From: Anthonomus grandis grandis
Lineage: Eukaryota; Arthropoda; Insecta; Coleoptera; Curculionidae
Length of the DNA stretch: 64,000 nt
Assembly: GCF_022605725.1 (NCBI RefSeq)
Contig: NC_065546.1
Coordinates: 33,910,227 to 33,974,226 of the forward strand
Direction: 5' to 3'
This document shows, piece by piece, positions 59,061-64,000 of this stretch (position 1 is the stretch's first letter; every line of letters begins with the position of its first letter). Made by a program: the position numbers and the translations under genes. Under the pieces are notes generated by a model. The model was not told the DNA's origin, ran no database searches, and saw only the letters and a list, made by a program, of their open reading frames with translations.

Positions 59061-61399
59061 ACATACCTTAAATACAATGGAGGATATAAGCTGCGGTGAG
59101 ATTTTAAGTGAATAACTTAAACTCTGATAACTGTCGCGAAAAACGAGGAATCGTAAACTTACCGCTAATCTTTACTTAGCAAAAATGGTACGCCTTATGT
59201 TAGTGGTCTGTTTAGTTATAGATAGGCCTATTAATTGCAGCAGAATTTCAAAATCTGCAGATAACAGCCGACAAAAAATTTAAATTTACCAGAGTATTCT
59301 AAACATAAATCATTTAGCAGATCATTCCCATTATATCTGTAAATAAAAATCGTACAATAATATAATATATTGATATAGGAACTGTATAGATTATCCCAAC
59401 TGATTTTTTTCGTATATACTGTCTGTATAACTGTATTTATGTTTGAATAATTATACATTATGTGCGTTTTTTTCCGTTTATTTAACTTCTTTGTATTTTG
59501 CGCTAAGATTATATAAATTTGTGCTATTTATATAGTGCTGTAGTCAGATCATCGTCACTCTTCATATTTGTGAACTCTTGAATGAACCATGAACCAACAA
59601 CGCATCACGAACCGTGAACAAGTTTGTATGCTCTGTTCGTCAAATACACGAACTCACGAACTTAATAAATATACCTGGACTCTATTGGTGTTCTGTGCCT
59701 GGACTGCTAATGCATAGTGGCTATATACCCAAAAATGACCACTGCCTAGTGGCCGCTGGCCGCCATTTTTATTGTGGTTATATCCTTTTGATGTTGGTCA
59801 CTCTGAACATTTTCAGTGTTGCCAACAAACAATATATTAAATAACGGGAATAGCTACATTCGAGTGAACGCTGGTTCTGGTTTCGGTTAACCGAAGTGAT
59901 ACCAACCGTATTCGTTTTACATTTAATGACGTCATTGTTTACTTTTGGTCTCTCATATCTCGAACCAGACCGGCGAGGTGATTATCTGATTTGGTTTGGA
60001 TTTGTCCATATAATATATATAGAGGCTGATATTTCTACTTGCCATTTACTTCTTACTGGTAGCTTTTTTGGTATTTCTTTTTTACTAAAGTAAAAAATAT
60101 CTACATACATTATATTACTCTCGGTTACTACACTGCAAAAATAAATGCAGGGCCTTTATTACTCAATAATTTATTTAATAGCCCTTTAAATTAGTAGGTA
60201 TTTTGTTTTTAATTTTTAGATAATGATTATACACTTGACTATTTAAGACAGGTGGCAATGACGGGCCACTTTGCTCAGTTTGGTATAAATTCTGAAAATT
60301 TTGATGTTGCAACAATAAAAAGAGTTGAGAATCAGTCACATTGTCCGGAAGCATTAAAGTTAAAAGTAAAGTTTTAATATTAGCCCATGTCAATATGGGT
60401 ATTTGACACATAACATAAATATAGCAAGAACCATAACAAATAAAAAAAGAGCAGAACCATTGCATTCGGGTGGTTTGGTATTGGTTATGCGTTGACGTCA
60501 TTATTTGTAACCAAATACGTCAAAGATTGACGTATTTGGTTAGTTGTGTATTTGGTGGTAGTAGAACTACCAGTAGTGGTAGTAGAACTACCACCAAAAT
60601 GTACTATTTCTAGTGGTCATTTAATTTTCATTGAATTGGCAGTCCAGGGCTGGGATTCTAAAATCACGACTCGATCTCGATACGATCACGACTTCGAATT
60701 CGATTGCGACTCAGTCGTGACGACAAGGGTGATTATAAATTTCAATCGTCGGCTAAACTCGTTTTATTCGATTTGATTTAGGTTTCTTGGTATATATTTG
60801 TTATTTTCCCTAATATTTGACAGATGGAAACGTGAATTGTCTTTTCTATTGATAAAAAGTAAACTTATCTACTAAGAATTTTAATTTATTTTGTTAATTT
60901 TTTTCGCCGTCGTGTTTTTTTATCTCTTATATTTGAAAAATTATAGCAGTAGTTTTGCTAATTCCAAATTTAAAATCTTGTCCAATGCTTCTTTGGTAAT
61001 AATCTGTGGCATAAAATCTTGACATACTAAAACTGCCCATTCAATGATAACTCTACTTCCTTAACAGAAGGTTGTGGAAAATAGGGTCGAATTAAATCTA
61101 TTAGTTGTTGTGTTTAAGAAAGCTTCTTGATATACTAATGAAAACCCTGATATGAAACAAATAGGTTTAAAAAAGGATGCTGTCACATGAGGCACGTATT
61201 AAAAAGGAAGAAGCTATATCGTCTGGTGCATAGGGTAATTACGCCCGTTTGCCGACCGGCCCCAGTTTTCGACCATTTCAGATAAAAATCGTTAAAAATA
61301 GGAATACTGAAACATACTAAATGTGTTGAACTCCGCCACTGGGTAGCTAAATACCCATATACAAGATATTGTCGCCCCCTAGCGTTGTAAATTTAAAAC
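59061..61399. other. Intergenic region, hairpins, no gene recognised
   Basis: Two perfect TGACGTCA sites lie at 59927-59934 and 60493-60500, with a 14-bp palindrome TTCGGTTAACCGAA at 59882. A 33-nt hairpin AACCAAATACGTCAA/TTGACGTATTTGGTT is at 60509-60541, and a GGTAGTAGAACTACCA direct/inverted repeat at about 60545-60598. A possible small non-autonomous element spans about 59880-60600. Open frames here are not recognisable. Confidence 0.4.
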
Positions 61400-61637
61400 G
61401 TCAAATGTCAGAATTTGTTCAGTATTCTATATATATTATTTGATTTTTGGAGGCAGTGTTTTTAACTCTTTCCCTCTAATCTCTTATTGTTTGTGTGTAC
61501 GTTGTTTAACGGTAAGTTGAGCTTATTATACGTTGTATTGGCTTTTCATTGTTTTGGCTTAGATCATTTGCTTTTTGGCTAGAATTTTTTCATTTTGTGC
61601 ATGCTTGTCTTAAATTCTTGCTTTCAGTTAAAGTAAT

Positions 61638-63029
61638 ATGAGCGATACAGGGGGGGGGCGGCCCCCCCTGCCTAAGGTAAAAAGTTCAGAGGAATGTGTT
61701 GTAGGTAATGCTGGTATTCTTCAAGATTCTACAAATACCAAACTTGAAAAAGAACCAATTCTTTATTCTCAAAGTGATAATGGTCCATTTTTAGTTTATC
61801 TGGAATCCACTGAAAAAGTGGGCTTCAGTATAGGCAAGTTTAATAACATAAAAATTGCTAGAGATATCTTTAACCTGAACCTTAATGATGTAAAAAAAAT
61901 TAAAAACAAAGGCCTAAATAGAATTTCCGTAGAATTCATTAATTATCAAGCAGCAAATAACTTTGTAAAAAATAAAACTTTACTCAATAAAGGGTATAAA
62001 ATTTTCATTCCTTTTAATTTTGTGACATGCAAAGGGTTAGTCAGGCAGATAGATTTAGAAATAGGGGAAGGAGAACTCTTAGAGTGCTGCAAAACAAATA
62101 GTGCAGTTGAAATTCTTGAAGTCAGGAGATTGAATCGTAGAATTGTTAAAGATAAAGAAACCGTATATGAACCTACTGGGTCAGTCCTCTTTACTTTTAA
62201 GGGTGTTTGTCTTCCTAAATCTATAAATTTATATAGGCTCGAAAGACCAGTATCCATATATATATCTCCAGTAACACAGTGTTTTAGATGTTTGCGCTAT
62301 GGACATACTCGTACAAATTGTAAAGGCAAAGAGAGGTGTTTTACATGTGCAGAGGAAAAAAATAACAATGAAGAGGAGCACTCCTGTTGTGAAATTAAAT
62401 GCTTCTATTGCAAAAACCCACACAAGTCAACAGACAAAAGCTGCCCAGAGTACACCAGACAGAAAAATATTAAGGAACTAATGGCTTTCGAAAATATTAC
62501 CTTTTATGATGCTAGCGAAATCATTAAAAAAAACTACATCTCAAGAGATGAATTTGTATATCGTCCTACAGAATTCCCAAGCTTACAAAATATAAACAGA
62601 CAAGACCCTTCAGAAAATACAATCCAACCATCACAGAGACGCACACAACATGCAAAAACAACACCTATAAAAAGATCTTTTCAACAAGTTGTCACTGAAA
62701 ACAATAGAAAAAAACGCATAATCCATAAGGGTTATGACAAAAAAGCACATAATGAACATTTAATGTTTCCCAATTCAAGACCTCAAAAAGAAACTAGAGC
62801 ACCCATTTTTTCACAAATTTCAGAAAATAATTTAAATACATCATTGCCTAGTACTAGTGCAGTTCACACTTATAATTTACAAGAACCTCCTTACCCTGAT
62901 GATGTCAGGCATATTATTAATGCAATCTTAAACACCTCAGAACATAATAAAAGATTAATCCAAAGTATATTGTACAACCAAAACCTTGACATGGATATTG
63001 ATCCCAGTTTTCAATCCGATTCAACCTAA
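61638..63029 (+). CDS. LINE ORF1, nucleic-acid-binding Gag-like protein
   Basis: 463 residues. It starts 'MSDTGGGRPPLPKVKSSEEC', within a very GC-rich hairpin. The middle is a fold of the kind seen in Jockey/I-element ORF1 ('VEFINYQAANNFVKNK', 'KIFIPFNFVTCKGLVRQID'). It is followed by cysteine-rich knuckles: CFRCLRYGHTRTNC, CFTC..(12 residues)..C and CFYCKNPHKSTDKSC. The C-terminal third is Gln/Asn/Ser/Lys-rich with 'EFPSLQN'. Such proteins package LINE RNA. The start ATG is the first after the leader. Confidence 0.85.
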   Translation: MSDTGGGRPPLPKVKSSEECVVGNAGILQDSTNTKLEKEPILYSQSDNGPFLVYLESTEKVGFSIGKFNNIKIARDIFNLNLNDVKKIKNKGLNRISVEFINYQAANNFVKNKTLLNKGYKIFIPFNFVTCKGLVRQIDLEIGEGELLECCKTNSAVEILEVRRLNRRIVKDKETVYEPTGSVLFTFKGVCLPKSINLYRLERPVSIYISPVTQCFRCLRYGHTRTNCKGKERCFTCAEEKNNNEEEHSCCEIKCFYCKNPHKSTDKSCPEYTRQKNIKELMAFENITFYDASEIIKKNYISRDEFVYRPTEFPSLQNINRQDPSENTIQPSQRRTQHAKTTPIKRSFQQVVTENNRKKRIIHKGYDKKAHNEHLMFPNSRPQKETRAPIFSQISENNLNTSLPSTSAVHTYNLQEPPYPDDVRHIINAILNTSEHNKRLIQSILYNQNLDMDIDPSFQSDST

Positions 63030-63053
63030 AAGTCTACCTTGCTTCACACCCTT

Positions 63054-64000
63054 ATGTTAAATAGAAATAAACTAAAAATTATCTGCTGGAATCTGAGAAG
63101 TTTAAATTCCAATAGGGACAATTTAATTAGCCTTGTGCATAAAGAAAGTCCCGATATTGTTTTAATAAATGAATCATGGCTAAAAACTAACGACACCTTC
63201 AATCTAAATACATATGTTACAATCAGGCAGGACAGACATGACGGTTATGGGGGAGTGGTCACCTGTATTAAAAAAAATCTTATTTTTAAGGAAATTGAAA
63301 CTTTTTCATCAGACAACACACAATATATAATAGTAGAGATAGGTAATTTACAAGTTGTCAACTTCTATTGTAATTCACATAACAATATATCTATTGAAGT
63401 TTTAAGTAAATTGATTTCTTATAATGCTAAAAATATAATAATCATGGGGGATTTTAACTCCCATCATCCCTTATGGGATAAAGCTACACCTAATAAAGGT
63501 GGTAGAATTATCAGTGATTTTATTCAAGATAATGAACTTGTGATTTTGAATGATGGCTCACCAACTTTGTTCCAACTAGCCCTTGCAACACCAAGTGCAG
63601 TAGATTTAACTTTGGTAAGCGGAAAATTAGCTACACAAGCGACATGGAATGTTATTAAAGACTGTGGTAACAGTGATCATTTTCCCATATGCGTTATTCT
63701 TAACGATAACGGTGATGTTAACTTACATAATAATATTGCTAATCCTTATAATATCAGAAACTTCAAAAGGGCAAATTGGGAAGCCTATCATGATAAACTC
63801 TTAATACAGCTCTCAGATCTTAATTATAATCTGGATTATGACCAATTGATGTCTATAATTTTTGAGGTTTCTGAACAAGTAATTACAATAAAATTGGTTG
63901 GAACACCTATGAAGAGGGGTAATCCATGGTGGGATGATGAATGTACATCTTGGGTTAGAGAAAGAAAAAATGCCATAACAAATTTTAATAATGCCCCATC
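63054..64000 (+). CDS. LINE ORF2 start: AP-type endonuclease (incomplete at window end)
   Basis: ATG 63054, open to the window end (about 315 codons). It has 'KIICWNLRSLNSNRDNLISL', 'IVLINESWL' (catalytic Glu), 'RQDRHDGYGGVVTCI', 'IIIMGDFNSHHPLWD' (catalytic Asp and Asn), 'SAVDLTLVS' and 'CGNSDHFPICVI' (catalytic Asp-His). These are all expected active-site landmarks of the exonuclease-endonuclease-phosphatase fold. The last residues ('PWWDDECTSWVRERKNAI') are the linker before the RT, which is beyond the window. Confidence 0.9.
   Translation, partial: MLNRNKLKIICWNLRSLNSNRDNLISLVHKESPDIVLINESWLKTNDTFNLNTYVTIRQDRHDGYGGVVTCIKKNLIFKEIETFSSDNTQYIIVEIGNLQVVNFYCNSHNNISIEVLSKLISYNAKNIIIMGDFNSHHPLWDKATPNKGGRIISDFIQDNELVILNDGSPTLFQLALATPSAVDLTLVSGKLATQATWNVIKDCGNSDHFPICVILNDNGDVNLHNNIANPYNIRNFKRANWEAYHDKLLIQLSDLNYNLDYDQLMSIIFEVSEQVITIKLVGTPMKRGNPWWDDECTSWVRERKNAITNFNNAP

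Larger units (their letters stand above)
61400..64000 (+). mobile_element. Apparently full-length two-ORF LINE (Jockey/I group), runs off the window
   Basis: A leader of about 240 bp or less, then ORF1 (61638-63029) and ORF2 from 63054, separated by 24 bp. No stop or frameshift is seen in the part visible. The 5' boundary is uncertain; the 3' end is outside the window. This is the best-preserved LINE here. Confidence 0.85.

Noticed and set aside
59460..59713. Possible solo LTR (TGTGCG...AATGCA with an AATAAA before the end)
   Set aside because: No target duplication, primer-binding site or second copy in the window.
60175..60501. 108-codon minus-strand open frame
   Set aside because: No motif and no splice or start support; it overlaps the palindrome cluster.

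Overview
This is AT-rich, intron-containing nuclear DNA from an insect. A beetle is my best guess, inferred from the mix of long-inverted-repeat mariners, Jockey-type LINEs and transposons of the DUF7869 type; nothing in the window proves the order. There is no operon, ribosome binding site or CRISPR array, and I recognised no RNA gene. Three conserved host genes can be assembled exon by exon, and almost all the rest is transposable elements (TEs) sitting in their introns or next to them.

Host genes. (1) A TTLL4-type tubulin polyglutamylase runs on the minus strand from 37358 to beyond the left edge. Nine coding exons join in frame through consensus splice sites; the last one seen is 863-989. 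Its introns reach 8.1 and 19.4 kb because they are full of TEs. (2) CCDC115, a V-ATPase assembly factor, lies on the plus strand. Exon 1 is at 38691-38842 and exon 2 at 52746-53082, with a 13.9-kb intron between them. It is divergent from TTLL4 and the two probably share a promoter at about 38350-38690. (3) TRIP13/Pch2, an AAA+ ATPase, lies on the minus strand at 53207-55281. Its seven exons and six short introns give exactly 432 codons. It converges on CCDC115, with 124 bp between the two stop codons.

Mobile DNA from left to right: LINE scraps; a long-TIR mariner split by a LINE (3073-6480); a fold-back repeat (7334-7544); LINE fragments (10.7-13.6 kb); a Tc1 element (15295-16761); a DD41D mariner with about 270-bp TIRs (16895-19193); a Tc1 with IR/DR ends (19643-21236); an old tandem-repeat array broken up by an RTE-like and a Jockey-like LINE, the latter itself split by a third LINE (21.2-28.0 kb); a four-level nest (29403-36219); a second nest of a LINE and a transposon (38975-43850); a LINE (44.2-45.6 kb); a DD41D mariner with about 525-bp TIRs, split by a hAT that itself carries a fold-back element (47667-51552); a Harbinger-like element split by another DD41D mariner (55.9-59.1 kb); and, at the right edge, an apparently intact LINE with ORF1 and the start of ORF2 (about 61.4-64 kb).

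The most interesting signal is a pair of related but distinct cut-and-paste transposons, at 30269-35583 (plus) and 39463-43727 (minus). Both encode a spliced protein with a D-N-C-x-G-Q-N-K-N motif followed by G-H-[ST]-F-x-S-x-D. It looks like the family databases call DUF7869, as far as I remember. Both have terminal inverted repeats, and both carry several copies of a short family-specific motif near their ends, a CACTA-like layout. The first has a clean ATAT target duplication.
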